DNA from: Kluyvera intermedia | Lineage (GTDB): Bacteria; Pseudomonadota; Gammaproteobacteria; Enterobacterales; Enterobacteriaceae | Reading direction: 5' to 3' | Assembly: GCF_034424175.1 (NCBI RefSeq) | Contig: NZ_CP139986.1 | Span: forward strand, 62,001 to 126,000 | Length of the DNA stretch: 64,000 nucleotides | Part shown: in pieces, positions 63,568-64,000 of the stretch | Layout of the letters: each line of letters begins with the position of its first letter | Position numbering within the stretch: position 1 is the stretch's first letter | Notes under the pieces: model-generated | Databases searched by the model: none | What the model saw: only the letters and a program-made list of their open reading frames with translations | What the model was told of the DNA's origin: nothing | Program-made: the position numbers and the translations under genes

Positions 63568-63587
63568 ATTCTTATATTGCTTTGAAT

Positions 63588-64000
63588 TTATTCGATATTT
63601 TGAATTTGTTCGCGCATTTGCTCAATCAGTACTTTTAGCTCGATGGCAGATTTTGTAACGTCAGCGTTGATTGACTTTGAAGCCAGGGTGTTCGATTCGC
63701 GGTTAAATTCCTGCATCATAAAGTCCAGACGGCGACCAACGGCCTCTTTCTTCTTCAGGATGTTGTAGGTTTCTTTAACGTGCGCTTCCAGACGGTCAAG
63801 TTCTTCGGCTACGTCTATGCGCTGCGCCATCAGAACCAGTTCCTGTTCCAGGCGATTGTTCTCCAGCTGCACTTGCGCATCTTCAAGCTTCGCCACCAGA
63901 CGCTCACGCTGCCACTGTAAGATCTCCGGCATGTGGGCGCGGACTTTGGTGACTTCACCGCTAACGCCTTCCAGACGCTGTTCAATCAGGGCTTTTAGCG
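63588..64000 (-). CDS. yicC: endoribonuclease YicC family protein, partial
   Basis: The C-terminal 137 codons; the frame runs on past the window's right edge without a start. Conserved C-terminal block: VAEELDRLEAH, KKEAVGRRLDFMMQEFNRESNT, SKSINADVTKSAIELKVLIEQMREQIQNIE. YicC is a ribonuclease linked to RyhB decay in E. coli. Downstream is its terminator. Confidence 0.95.
   Translation of the reverse strand, partial: LKALIEQRLEGVSGEVTKVRAHMPEILQWQRERLVAKLEDAQVQLENNRLEQELVLMAQRIDVAEELDRLEAHVKETYNILKKKEAVGRRLDFMMQEFNRESNTLASKSINADVTKSAIELKVLIEQMREQIQNIE

Overview
The window is chromosomal DNA from a member of the Enterobacteriaceae close to Escherichia, Salmonella, Citrobacter and Enterobacter. 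Core genes such as yicI, xanP, gltS, glpK, tpiA, recG, spoT, gmk and ligB are near full length and closely resemble their E. coli counterparts. The short intergenic repeats (REP-like units and GTAGCCCGG-ended palindromes) also fit this group. The genus cannot be fixed from the sequence alone. No database search was run; family names rest on recognition of motifs and recalled sequences.

Region 1 (about 1.7-19.5 kb) is the first half of a Flag-2 type lateral flagellar locus. The export and switch genes lfhA-lfhB-lfiR-Q-P-N-M run leftward and lafK-lfiE-F-G-H-I-J run rightward from a divergent control region. A modification block follows: a glycosyltransferase, a FliB/LafV-like lysine methylase, a glycosyltransferase/polyol-phosphate transferase and the start of a cytidylyltransferase. 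The system looks dead. lfhA has an in-frame amber codon, LafK has Trp in its Walker A loop, the transferase is frameshifted, and an IS1 without target duplication cuts the locus where the rod, hook and flagellin genes would be expected.

Region 2 (20.97-32.55 kb) is a complete P4-like phage satellite in the selenocysteine tRNA gene selC, bounded by 24-bp direct repeats. It has an integrase, an alpha-type primase/helicase, an iteron origin and a crr-like site, AlpA/Vis and Icd-like genes, sid, an Ogr/Delta activator, psu and a probable cos site. Its two AT-rich cargo modules are good candidates for uncharacterised anti-phage systems: a PD-(D/E)xK nuclease plus Beta-like pair beside one att site, and a KAP-type P-loop NTPase in the slot that holds gop-beta-cII in P4.

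Region 3 (32.5-33.2 kb) holds selC and, about 480 bp upstream, a second selC-like element with a nearly identical promoter and 5' end but a divergent 3' two-thirds.

Region 4 (33.4-64 kb) is core chromosome: yicJ-yicI, yicH, xanP, gltS, then glpK-glpF, zapB, sbp, cdh, a transporter, tpiA, yiiQ, yiiR, fpr, glpX, then recG-trmH-spoT-rpoZ-gmk, ligB, yicG, a cptA-type gene and part of yicC. Compared with the recalled E. coli K-12 order, the sbp-to-zapB block has been moved between gltS and recG and circularly permuted, separating glpX from glpFK. Two nested inversions across oriC, or excision and re-insertion of a circle, would both explain this.
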